From CAZBSE01 sp964494385 (lineage in GTDB: Bacteria > Actinomycetota > Humimicrobiia > Humimicrobiales > Humimicrobiaceae), in the NCBI GenBank assembly GCA_964494385.1, contig CAZBSE010000002.1:1-64000 (forward strand): 64,000 nucleotides of DNA, given 5' to 3'. A program made the translations under genes and the position numbers. Below, one piece after another: positions 27,482-35,771 of this stretch. Position 1 is the first letter of the stretch, and each line of letters starts with the position of its first letter. The notes under the pieces were generated by a model, which saw nothing but the letters and a program-made list of their open reading frames with translations, had not been told where the DNA came from and did no database searches.

Positions 27482-28138
27482 TTATTTCCTTCTGCTTCTT
27501 AATTCACCAGATACTTCTTCAAGAGTAATTTCCTTTTCAGCCATTAAAACCAATAAGTGATAAATCAAGTCAGCTATCTCATATACCACATCACTTTTTT
27601 CATGATGCTTTGAGGACAGTACAACTTCCATACTCTCTTCACCGAATTTTTTTATTATTTCATCCAGTCCCTTCTTATGAAGGGAATAGGTGTAAGAATT
27701 GGCTTCTTTATGTTTTATTCTGCTTTTAATAACACTATATAATTCATTCAGTATATTCTTGTCCGGATCTTCTCTAAAACATTTTCTATAATCCAGATCT
27801 CCGTCAATATCTTTTAAGCTCCTATAAAAACAGCTCCTGTTGCCTGTGTGGCAGGCATTGCCTGTCTGTTCTACATTAACCAACAGCGCATCTCCGTCGC
27901 AATCATATTTTATACTTTTTATTTTCTGTATATTGCCCGATGTTTCGCCTTTGTTCCACAATTTTTTTCTTTTCCTGCTCCAAAACCAGGTTGTACCTGT
28001 AATCAAACTCTTTTTTAAGGATTCTTTATTCATATAAGCTACCATAAGGACTTCTTTTGTTCTATAATCCTGTATAACAGCAGGAACCAGGAAATTTTTT
28101 TCCCTTATATTAATATTGATTTTATTATCCTCTGCCAT
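27482..28138 (-). CDS. hisIE: Bifunctional phosphoribosyl-AMP cyclohydrolase/phosphoribosyl-ATP pyrophosphatase
   Basis: A 218-residue fusion catalysing steps 2 and 3 of histidine synthesis. The N-terminal HisI half has the zinc and magnesium site motifs (YDCDGDALLVNVEQTGNACH, SCFYR) and TWFWSRKRKKLWNKGETSGN. The C-terminal HisE half (about residues 125-218) has the MazG-like helices with KKFGEESMEVVLSSK and EIADLIYHLLVLM. It is the last histidine gene of the operon, about 98 bases downstream of hisF. Confidence 0.96.
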   Translation of the reverse strand: MAEDNKININIREKNFLVPAVIQDYRTKEVLMVAYMNKESLKKSLITGTTWFWSRKRKKLWNKGETSGNIQKIKSIKYDCDGDALLVNVEQTGNACHTGNRSCFYRSLKDIDGDLDYRKCFREDPDKNILNELYSVIKSRIKHKEANSYTYSLHKKGLDEIIKKFGEESMEVVLSSKHHEKSDVVYEIADLIYHLLVLMAEKEITLEEVSGELRSRRK

Positions 28139-28236
28139 TTTATATTAACCCTTTGATATTATCATTTTCTGGTATTTTATTAATAATATCACAATGAAAT
28201 TTAAAATTCCTGATTTAATTAATCGGTTCAATAAAC

Positions 28237-28995
28237 CTACAATCTAACCTTTATCCCTTCGGATCTCAGGTATTTTTTGGCTTCTTTTATGGTATGTTTG
28301 CCGTAATGGAATATTGATGCCACCAGTACCGCATCGGCATCGGCATATTTAATTACATCTCTTAAATGTTCCAGTTTTCCTGCTCCTCCTGAAGCTATAA
28401 CCGGTATATTTACCGAAGATGTCACCTTCAGGGTAAGGTCTATATCATAACCATCTTTGGTTCCGTCCTTATCCATGCTGGTAAGCAATATCTCACCCGC
28501 GCCCAGCTCTTCCGCTTTCTTTGCCCAATCCACGGCATTCTTACCGGTAGGAGTTCTTCCCCCGTTCAGATATACTTCCCAGAAATCCTTTTTCTTATAC
28601 TTGGCATCAATGGCAACTACTACACACTGCCTCCCGAAAATTCTCGAAGCATCGCTTATAAGAGAGGGGGACCTAACTGCAGAGGTATTTATTGAAATCT
28701 TATCCGCTCCTCTTTTTAATATCTCTCTTATATGTTCTGTTTTGCTTATTCCTCCCCCTATGGTATAAGGTATAAATACCTTTTCGGCAGTTTTGCTTGC
28801 AAGTTCCACTACTGTTTCCCTCCTCTCATGAGAGGCTGTTATATCCAGAAATACTATCTCGTCAGCGCCTTCCCTGTCATAATAAGCTGCCATCTCTACA
28901 GGGTCGCCAGCATCTTTTAAATTAATAAAACTTATCCCCTTTACCACTCTTCCTTTATCTACATCCAGACAGGGAATTATCCTCTTAGTGATCAT
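28237..28995 (-). CDS. hisF: Imidazole glycerol phosphate synthase, cyclase subunit
   Basis: A 252-residue TIM barrel that combines PRFAR with ammonia from HisH to give IGP and AICAR. Catalytic residues are in IPCLDVDKGRVVKG (Asp) and LLTSMDKDGTKDGYD (Asp), with phosphate loops GGGISK and ASGGAGKLEH. The frame can be extended to a TTG at 29007, but the ATG at 28995 gives the conserved MITKRIIPCLDV start and overlaps hisA by 11 bases. It forms a heterodimer with HisH, encoded two genes upstream. Confidence 0.96.
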   Translation of the reverse strand: MITKRIIPCLDVDKGRVVKGISFINLKDAGDPVEMAAYYDREGADEIVFLDITASHERRETVVELASKTAEKVFIPYTIGGGISKTEHIREILKRGADKISINTSAVRSPSLISDASRIFGRQCVVVAIDAKYKKKDFWEVYLNGGRTPTGKNAVDWAKKAEELGAGEILLTSMDKDGTKDGYDIDLTLKVTSSVNIPVIASGGAGKLEHLRDVIKYADADAVLVASIFHYGKHTIKEAKKYLRSEGIKVRL

Positions 28996-29728
28996 CCGAA
29001 ATTCCAATCTCGATTGCTTCTTTTATGCTAATTTTTACTTTTTCTTCATACAGAGCCTTACCTATGATAACACCACTTATACCCATGTTTTCCATTTTTT
29101 TTAGATTAATGATGTCTTCTATTCCCCTGATTCCTCCCGCTATTATGAAATTCATGCCGGAATTTTCTATTATCTTCCTGATAAATCCCGCATTGATGCC
29201 CTTAAGTGTCCCGTCCCTGGATATATCAGTGATTATAACTTCATTTATATTCAATCTTTCTATCTTCTCTATAAATTCAAATATACCAATATTAGATTTT
29301 TCCTGCCAGCCGTTTTTAAAAACTATCCCTTTTCTTCCATAATCAACACTTGGAATTATCCTTTTCTTATAATCCGAAATACAACTTTCCAAAAAATCAA
29401 TATCTTCCACAGCTCTGGTACCCAGAATAATCCTGTCAATACCCTTCTCAAGAATTCGCCTGATTGTCTTAAAACTCCTGATTCCACCGCCATATTGAAT
29501 ATTTATATCCACCTTCTGCTTTATTTTAACCGCTGTTGAAAGATTCTCCGGGCTACCGGTTCTGGCACCGTCCAGGTCTATGATATGCAGCCATTCCGCA
29601 CCTTCCTTCTTCCATCTTTCGGCCGCCTCGACCGGATTATCATAATATTTTTTTTTAGTATCGAACCTGCCTCTGATCAATCTGACACAGGAGCCATCGA
29701 TCAAGTCAATTGCAGGTATTATTATCAT
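28985..29728 (-). CDS. hisA: ProFAR isomerase (HisA)
   Basis: A 247-residue TIM barrel that isomerises ProFAR to PRFAR. The motifs MIIIPAIDLIDGSCVRLIRG (catalytic Asp), HIIDLDGARTG, VQYGGGIRSF-like IQYGGGIRS and ITDISRDGTLKG are present. The frame is open to 29767, but MIIIPAIDL at 29728 matches the family start and has an AAGGGA Shine-Dalgarno. With this start it overlaps hisH by 23 bases, consistent with translational coupling. Confidence 0.95.
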   Translation of the reverse strand: MIIIPAIDLIDGSCVRLIRGRFDTKKKYYDNPVEAAERWKKEGAEWLHIIDLDGARTGSPENLSTAVKIKQKVDINIQYGGGIRSFKTIRRILEKGIDRIILGTRAVEDIDFLESCISDYKKRIIPSVDYGRKGIVFKNGWQEKSNIGIFEFIEKIERLNINEVIITDISRDGTLKGINAGFIRKIIENSGMNFIIAGGIRGIEDIINLKKMENMGISGVIIGKALYEEKVKISIKEAIEIGISDDH

Positions 29729-30347
29729 CGGTTTTTCTTCCCTTCGCCATGTTCCAGAAATTATCAAGCAGTTTCAATCCTTCCATGCTGCTTTTCTCGG
29801 GATGGAATTGAAATCCGTAAATATTTCCCTTTTTAATCCCTGCTGTAATTTCAATACCATAGTCGGTGGTGCAGCTTATGATATTTTTATTTTCCGGTAC
29901 AACATGATAAGAATGGACAAAATAGAAATTCTCGCCGCTTTTGATCCCTGAAAATACTTTGCTATCCTTTTTTAGTATTTTTAATTGGTTCCATCCCATA
30001 TGAGGAACCTTGACCACTGGTGGTATCCTTTCTGCCGAACCTTTAAAAATACCGAGCCCGCTGTTAATTCCGTCTTCCACGCTGTATTCAAACAGCAGCT
30101 GCATTCCGATACATATTCCAAGAAAATATTTTTTTTCTATGTTCCTTTTTATAACACCGACCAGTTTTAATTCTTCAAGATTCTTATAGGCATCCCTGTA
30201 AGCTCCTACGCCCGGGAGTATCATCGCCGCAGAATTATCTATAACTTCTGCTTTATTGGTTATTTTTACCTCAGCTCCGATTCTTTTAAGAGCATTTGCT
30301 ACACTGCTGATATTGCCCATATTATAATCTATTACTGCTATATACAT
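29706..30347 (-). CDS. hisH: Imidazole glycerol phosphate synthase, glutaminase subunit
   Basis: A 213-residue class I glutamine amidotransferase that feeds ammonia to HisF. The triad is visible: Cys in FLGICIGMQLLFE, His and Glu in GFQFHPEKSS. It begins MYIAVIDYNMGNISSV. An ATG at 30359 is in frame but lacks a Shine-Dalgarno; the ATG at 30347 has GGGGA seven bases upstream and matches the family start. The gene lies between hisB and hisA, the usual order. Confidence 0.95.
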   Translation of the reverse strand: MYIAVIDYNMGNISSVANALKRIGAEVKITNKAEVIDNSAAMILPGVGAYRDAYKNLEELKLVGVIKRNIEKKYFLGICIGMQLLFEYSVEDGINSGLGIFKGSAERIPPVVKVPHMGWNQLKILKKDSKVFSGIKSGENFYFVHSYHVVPENKNIISCTTDYGIEITAGIKKGNIYGFQFHPEKSSMEGLKLLDNFWNMAKGRKTDDNNTCN

Positions 30348-30426
30348 AAATTTCCCCATTATATTTCAGATAAATATTTTTTGATTTTTCCTATCATAGC
30401 CTTGCTTTAACCGGTATCCTTAAAGA

Positions 30427-31011
30427 CTATATTAAACCTTTGGTTGAAGGTACGATACCGTTTGCGGATTGCCTTGTAGCATCGTGGAGTACAATACCAA
30501 AAGCCTTAAACACTGCCTCTATTATATGGTGAGAATTCATTCCGGTATTTTTGTTTATATGAATATTCATAAAACTATTACTTGCTACTGCTTTGAAAAA
30601 CTCTTCAACTGCCATAGTGTCCATCCCGTTTATTTTTTCATACTCCATATCCACATTATATTTCAGATAAGATCTCCCCCCTATGTCTATGGATACGGTT
30701 ACTTCCGCTTCGTCCATGGGCAGCATAATGCATCCGAATCTCCTGATTCCTTTTTTGTTTTTCAAGCAGTCGAAAATAGCCTTGCCCAGGCATATCCCCA
30801 CATCTTCCACCAGATGATGGCAATCCACGGACAGATCGCCCGAAGCCTTGATCTTCAGATCAAAACTGCCATGTCTTGAAAAACTTTCCAGGATATGATC
30901 GAAAAAAGGTATTGAAGTTTTGATATCCGTAATTCCCTTTCCATCAACATTGAATTCAAGTCCTATATCAGTCTCTTTTGTTTTTCTTGTTACTTTCGTT
31001 TCTCTTTCCAT
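30427..31011 (-). CDS. hisB: Imidazoleglycerol-phosphate dehydratase
   Basis: A 194-residue monofunctional dehydratase that converts IGP to imidazole-acetol phosphate using two Mn2+. The two metal motifs are DCHHLVEDVGI and NSHHIIEAVFKAFG; SIPFFDHILESFSRHG is also conserved. There is no histidinol phosphatase domain, so that activity must be encoded elsewhere. It starts ten bases after hisG ends. Confidence 0.97.
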   Translation of the reverse strand: MERETKVTRKTKETDIGLEFNVDGKGITDIKTSIPFFDHILESFSRHGSFDLKIKASGDLSVDCHHLVEDVGICLGKAIFDCLKNKKGIRRFGCIMLPMDEAEVTVSIDIGGRSYLKYNVDMEYEKINGMDTMAVEEFFKAVASNSFMNIHINKNTGMNSHHIIEAVFKAFGIVLHDATRQSANGIVPSTKGLI

Positions 31012-31021
31012 CTTCCCTTAC

Positions 31022-31669
31022 TTATTCTATCGCATTTTTTATCTTACTTACAAAATCATTTATTAAATCATACTTTATCCTATAACTGGCAGTATTAGCA
31101 ATCAATCTGGTAGTTGAAACAGTAATCTCTTCCATTTCTACCAGATTATTATGCTCCAGGGTACTGCCGCTTGCAGTTATATCAAGTATTTCATCGGCAA
31201 TGCCCAAAACGGGAGCCAGCTCCACCGAACCATGCAATTTTATTATTTCAGCCTGGATGCCTTTCTGATCAAAATATTTCTTGGCAATGTTAGGGTAGCT
31301 GGTAGCAACCCTTATGGAGCCAAACTTTTGATAATATTTCTTTACCTTTTCAATACAATCTTCTAAAGTAGCCAGAATTATCCTGCATTTTCCATTTTTT
31401 AAATCCAGCAGTTCGTACACATTGCTTTCTTTTTCCAGTAAAACATCTTTGCCTGAAAATCCAATATCACATGCGCCGTGTTCAACATACACCGGGACAT
31501 CCATGGGACGTGATACGACATATCGTAACGAATCCTTTTTAGAATCTATAAAAAGCTTTCTACTGCCTTCCATCAGGGACGATATATCAAATCCTGCTTT
31601 TTTTAGCACTTCAACACACGGGTCGAATAAATATCCCTTTGGCACCGAAACCTTAATTTCTCTTTTCAT
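31022..31669 (-). CDS. hisG: ATP phosphoribosyltransferase, short catalytic form
   Basis: A 215-residue enzyme that catalyses the first, committed step of histidine synthesis. It is the short HisG form, lacking the C-terminal regulatory domain, and therefore needs HisZ. Motifs are VSVPKGYLFDP, HGACDIGFSGKDVL, VATSYPNIAKKYF and the PRPP loop EILDITASGSTLEHNNL. It overlaps the end of hisZ by 17 bases, as expected for partners in one complex. Confidence 0.96.
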   Translation of the reverse strand: MKREIKVSVPKGYLFDPCVEVLKKAGFDISSLMEGSRKLFIDSKKDSLRYVVSRPMDVPVYVEHGACDIGFSGKDVLLEKESNVYELLDLKNGKCRIILATLEDCIEKVKKYYQKFGSIRVATSYPNIAKKYFDQKGIQAEIIKLHGSVELAPVLGIADEILDITASGSTLEHNNLVEMEEITVSTTRLIANTASYRIKYDLINDFVSKIKNAIE

Positions 31670-32939
31670 TTTTAAACTCTTCCAGAAATTTGCTTATTTT
31701 TTCAACTTTTTTTGTATTTTTATCAAAATCCTTTATGGTAACCTTTTTTATTTCCGGTTCTACTACAACCAGCAGGTTATAATTCTTTTCAGCTGCAAAA
31801 TCTTCTATTCCGGTTACTTTTTCAAAAGACAATTCAACTATGGTATTGCTTCTGCGCAACTCCTGGGCTAGTTTTATCAATTCTACACCATATTTATTAT
31901 CGCTGCAGTTCAGCAGAATTTTATAACTCCTCTTCAGCCTTTGCTCCCCCATAGCTTTGTGAATCAAATCGACATCCAGTGCAAATCCGGTAGCAGGGAC
32001 ATCCAGCCCAAATTTTTTAATAAGTCCGTCATATCTTCCCCCACTGCCCAGAATATCAGTAACTTTAGAGCAGTAAACTTCAAATAAAAGACCAGTATAA
32101 TAATTAAAATCCCTTATAATACTGAAATCGGTTATCAAGCGGTCGCCAAACCCAAATTTTTCCATAATTTCATATATTTCTTTCAAGTAACTAAAACTTT
32201 TAATCACTTCAGGCTCTTTTATTTTAGAAATTAATCCCGATATTTTTTCAATGTTACCCTCCGGCTGCAACAATTTTATAAAAATTTCTGTTCCACTCTT
32301 ATTCTTTCTGCCCAGAAAATTTTCCAGCTCAACAAAATCTTTTAAAGCAATTTTCCTTTTAACAAATTCCTTGTATTTTAAATTAAGATTAAACCAATCG
32401 CACAGTCCCTCGATGAATTTTACATGACCAATTCCTATCTTGTAATCCTGTAGATTCATGCCATTTAATATGTTTATCAATATAATAAGAATCTCTATAT
32501 CTGACATTACTGCATTTTTGGAACCGATAAATTCAATGCCTGCCTGATTATACGCTCTCCTGATGCCTTTCTGTGCATCCGATTGCCTGAAAGAATCCGC
32601 AAAATAACAGAACCTTACAGGAAGTTGACTTTTTTTTATCCTCATTCCGGTAAGCCTGGAAATTGGTATGGTCATATCACTTCTGAGGGACACCAGGCTT
32701 CCATCAATATCAAAAAAATTAATCAGTCTGTCTTTCCAGTTTTTACCGGCTCCTATTGAAATATTTCCGGTATATTCAATCACAGGAGTCTTGACTTCGC
32801 CATAGCCCCACTTTTTAAATTCCTGACCGATTATATTTTCTATATTATTTCTTTCTTCTGATTCAAATGGAAAAATATCCCTCAAGCCGTAAGGTAATTT
32901 AATCATCTGATTCTTCTTTTTATTGGTAAACATATCCAA
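31653..32939 (-). CDS. hisZ: ATP phosphoribosyltransferase regulatory subunit
   Basis: A 428-residue class II histidyl-tRNA-synthetase-like protein. It has the catalytic-core folds (LPYGLRDIFP, SLRSDMTIPISRL, CYFADSFRQSD, FDYYTG-like FNYYTGLLFEVYC, LGSGGRYDGLI) but sits directly upstream of short-form hisG, which identifies it as HisZ rather than a tRNA synthetase. HisZ binds HisG in a hetero-octamer and confers histidine feedback inhibition. It is the first histidine gene of the operon and lies 73 bases downstream of the B12-binding gene. Confidence 0.93.
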   Translation of the reverse strand: MDMFTNKKKNQMIKLPYGLRDIFPFESEERNNIENIIGQEFKKWGYGEVKTPVIEYTGNISIGAGKNWKDRLINFFDIDGSLVSLRSDMTIPISRLTGMRIKKSQLPVRFCYFADSFRQSDAQKGIRRAYNQAGIEFIGSKNAVMSDIEILIILINILNGMNLQDYKIGIGHVKFIEGLCDWFNLNLKYKEFVKRKIALKDFVELENFLGRKNKSGTEIFIKLLQPEGNIEKISGLISKIKEPEVIKSFSYLKEIYEIMEKFGFGDRLITDFSIIRDFNYYTGLLFEVYCSKVTDILGSGGRYDGLIKKFGLDVPATGFALDVDLIHKAMGEQRLKRSYKILLNCSDNKYGVELIKLAQELRRSNTIVELSFEKVTGIEDFAAEKNYNLLVVVEPEIKKVTIKDFDKNTKKVEKISKFLEEFKNEKRN

Positions 32940-33012
32940 CCTGATTAATATTATCTATAAAAAATGTATTCTACCACACTACCATATTTTAAAAAAACAG
33001 ATTTTAATAGTC

Positions 33013-34638
33013 TTATTTTATTTTTTCAAGCCTTTCTTTCTCGCTTATGGGCCTGTAATTTTCATCTACTGTTAGGTTCTTGCCGTCAATAAACATAGTC
33101 CTTATGCTTCCCCTGGCCGCTTTTACTCCGCACAAGTGAGGGGCATCCAGCACTCCTGTTTTTATGGCTCTTGAAATTATAGCAGGAGATATCAGCGGAT
33201 CGCTGTATCTGCCGTGCTTGTCTAATTTCTTTATCTTATCAATTATCATCAATGCGTCTGCTATCAGCTGCTTTTTCCTTTTCTTTACTTTCTCATCCAA
33301 TTTCATATCCGGACAGCCATATAAATAATTTTCTATAACTTTTCTGGTAATCTTCACACTTTCCATAATATCTTCAGGCTTTGCTGCATGATCCGCCTCA
33401 CAATAAGCTACTACATGAACAATATCAGGATCTAACTGCATCTGAAGCATAGTTGAAGAAGCAAGCTGGCCCTTACTGCTGTCAAAATCTGTCGGATAAC
33501 TATATAGCCCTGATCTTGTCTGCCTCAGGGTTATAAAACTTTCATCATGAAGAGATTCTACTAGTTCCACCTTGGCCTCCATTTTCGCCAGATCCATGGT
33601 GAATGAGGTCTCCGGAGGTGTATTGAACATATATTGCGCGATATAGACCTTTACACCCATCATCTTGGCGTTATGAGCCGCAAGATAAGCAGCAGCTACT
33701 GCCACGGAATCGGGAGAATATCTTAAACTCCAGTGGTGGGATTCATTAACTTCTACCGGTATACCTCTCTCAGCATTCCATTTCATCACTGATTGATTCT
33801 CGGCAATCGACTGTTCTAATTTCCTTTCACTCCTGTTATCCAACACATTGTACCAGCAGAGCGGAACTGCGCACCATGCATTCTTAATATTATTTAAAAG
33901 AACCTCTGACATTTTTATGATATCATTTGTGCCGCTGTAGCATCTGAGGAGAGGATAATTCCCTCTTCTTGATGCAGTATACAGACTTTTAAAATCACTT
34001 TCACTCCTGAGAGGAACTCCTCCGGCACCATCCTGTCCGGAATCCATCCTTTCGGGATGAAAAAAAAATTCCTGTGTGTTTTGATCCGGCCCTATAGATA
34101 TTACATCAAGTAATTCACTGGAGGCAATTTCTTTGATCCCTTCTATGGTTTCTTTTAAATTTGGCCTTCCGAAATGATGTCTTATTATAGGAAAAGGTTT
34201 ACTGTATTTAATTCTTCTTATGAGATTTTTAGGAGGAAACGATCCGTATTTCTTAATTTTTTTCCCGCTCAAATAATTTTCAATTTCCTCTGCGGTCTCT
34301 CTGCCTGTAAATATGACCTTAAAAATTCCCAGCTTTGCGGCAACTTCAGCTACCGGTCCGGTGCACCCCAGAATAAATTCTATTTTCTGTCCGGAAAGCT
34401 TTTTTATTTTTTCTTTTAATTCTTTAAATACCGGAATTGCGCTCTCCGGGGAGAGCCGGTAACTTATGGCTACTATATGCGGCTTAAATTTTTTTATCTC
34501 TTCACTTAACCTGTCAATACAAACGGCAGAGCCTAAAAACCTGGTACTGTAACCCTTTTTTTGAGCCAGATTTAAAAAATTTAATATACCCGCAATATGG
34601 ACACAGCTCCCCACGCAGACACCTAAAATTTTCTTCAT
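33013..34638 (-). CDS. Fused cobalamin-binding/glutamate-mutase-like protein of unknown reaction
   Basis: A 541-residue protein. Residues 1-130 look like a B12-binding Rossmann domain: CVHIAG at 12-17 corresponds to the DxHxxG loop with His14 as the putative cobalt ligand (the usual Asp is Cys), SYRL near 59 matches SxL, and GCTG near 91 replaces GG. Residues about 160-500 resemble a TIM-barrel mutase, with conserved-looking blocks GQDGAGGVPLR, LLRCYSGTND, NESHHWSLRYSPDS and a C-terminal GVLDAPHL, reminiscent of glutamate mutase epsilon (GVLDIPF). So it looks like MutS and MutE fused. It is four bases downstream of an opine-dehydrogenase-like gene. The substrate is unknown; a carbon-skeleton mutase or aminomutase is inferred. 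Confidence 0.7.
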   Translation of the reverse strand: MKKILGVCVGSCVHIAGILNFLNLAQKKGYSTRFLGSAVCIDRLSEEIKKFKPHIVAISYRLSPESAIPVFKELKEKIKKLSGQKIEFILGCTGPVAEVAAKLGIFKVIFTGRETAEEIENYLSGKKIKKYGSFPPKNLIRRIKYSKPFPIIRHHFGRPNLKETIEGIKEIASSELLDVISIGPDQNTQEFFFHPERMDSGQDGAGGVPLRSESDFKSLYTASRRGNYPLLRCYSGTNDIIKMSEVLLNNIKNAWCAVPLCWYNVLDNRSERKLEQSIAENQSVMKWNAERGIPVEVNESHHWSLRYSPDSVAVAAAYLAAHNAKMMGVKVYIAQYMFNTPPETSFTMDLAKMEAKVELVESLHDESFITLRQTRSGLYSYPTDFDSSKGQLASSTMLQMQLDPDIVHVVAYCEADHAAKPEDIMESVKITRKVIENYLYGCPDMKLDEKVKKRKKQLIADALMIIDKIKKLDKHGRYSDPLISPAIISRAIKTGVLDAPHLCGVKAARGSIRTMFIDGKNLTVDENYRPISEKERLEKIK

Positions 34639-34642
34639 AAAT

Positions 34643-35764
34643 TTACACCTGTTTTTTCCCTTTAATCAGTATATTTCTTATCTGATTCAGATTTAATCCG
34701 TCCAGCCCCAGCCTTGAAAGATTTCTTCCAATCTTCCTGAAATCTTTATTAAATATGGAATCTGCGATGTTAATAAGTGAATTAATTACTGTTGTCTCTA
34801 CTCCAAGCGCTTTTCCAAATTCAGAAATAGGCACCAGGCTCATAGGAACATCCTCGGTTATATATCTAATATTTATAGTCCTGGGGGCCATTATCCCCAC
34901 ATACCCGGGGTTGCTGTGTATGGCATCAAACAGGTTGTCTTCCACTACATTATATGCCATGGATAACCACTCAATAGCGGAATAAATTTTGGCACATCTT
35001 AACTTTCTGGCAACCATTACTCTTTCCCTATCTACGGAATCCAAAATTTTTGCTACGGATTGAGTAACTCCTTCTATGTAAAACTGGAAATTTCCCAATG
35101 TTGATTCAATCCTGCTTAGATTAAGTATTGTAATTGAAGGATGAAATACCGCGCCCATATTATTAAAGCTGGTTTCAATAACACTTACTGCCGGAATAAA
35201 TTCATGAAATGCCTTGTTTAATTTTCTTACTACCATTTCAGTTTTTCCGGAAGGTATGGCAGCAATAGGTATGGCCTGTTTTATTCTAAAAATTTTCGCT
35301 GTAGCCGGACCCATGCCTCTGCTTGCATATATAAATGTCTGGGCCTCTGCTATAGTAATATTTTTTTGATTACCTTCATTTCTTATAGCATTTAAAAATT
35401 CCAGTGCTCCGCAGGTTCTTCCCGGATTTAAGACTACAATCTGATTTTCATTTAAGAATGGGGCACACCTCTGAGCAATAGAAATATGGCCATTTGCCGG
35501 TATAACAACCATTATTACATCTACGCCATTAATGGCTTTCTCTATATCATTAGTTATTAAATTTAATTTACCGAAACCTTTTACTTCGCCTTCAAGTTCT
35601 ATTCCTTTTAGCTTCTTTATAGGCTGGATCCTCGAAAGTGTCCTGTTATATAGGTTAACCGTAAAACCCTTTATTGCCAGATGGGCCGCTATGGCCTTGC
35701 CTCCATGTCCTGCTCCTATAACTGCAAACTTCAAATCATGCATGGAATCTCCCTTCAGTATCAT
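34643..35764 (-). CDS. NAD(P)-dependent octopine/nopaline-dehydrogenase-family protein
   Basis: A 373-residue two-domain dehydrogenase. The N-terminal Rossmann fold has AVIGAGHGGKAIAAHLAIKG and, later, VIMVVIPANGH and VVLNPGRTCGALEF. The helical C-terminal domain carries the opine-dehydrogenase signature with the catalytic His (NNMGAVFHPSITILNLSRIE). The family joins an amino acid and a 2-oxo acid reductively. It starts seven bases after dnaE ends and is followed four bases later by the B12 mutase-like gene, so the three are one transcription unit. The amino acid and keto acid are unknown. Confidence 0.8.
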   Translation of the reverse strand: MILKGDSMHDLKFAVIGAGHGGKAIAAHLAIKGFTVNLYNRTLSRIQPIKKLKGIELEGEVKGFGKLNLITNDIEKAINGVDVIMVVIPANGHISIAQRCAPFLNENQIVVLNPGRTCGALEFLNAIRNEGNQKNITIAEAQTFIYASRGMGPATAKIFRIKQAIPIAAIPSGKTEMVVRKLNKAFHEFIPAVSVIETSFNNMGAVFHPSITILNLSRIESTLGNFQFYIEGVTQSVAKILDSVDRERVMVARKLRCAKIYSAIEWLSMAYNVVEDNLFDAIHSNPGYVGIMAPRTINIRYITEDVPMSLVPISEFGKALGVETTVINSLINIADSIFNKDFRKIGRNLSRLGLDGLNLNQIRNILIKGKKQV

Positions 35765-35771
35765 TATGTAT

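Noticed and set aside
28155..28190. Eight-bp inverted repeat between hisF and hisIE
   Set aside because: Pure A/T-rich stem with a long loop in a short intercistronic gap; no U-tract, likely chance.
31653..32939. Histidyl-tRNA synthetase
   Set aside because: It has the class II fold but is directly coupled to short-form hisG, which is diagnostic of HisZ.
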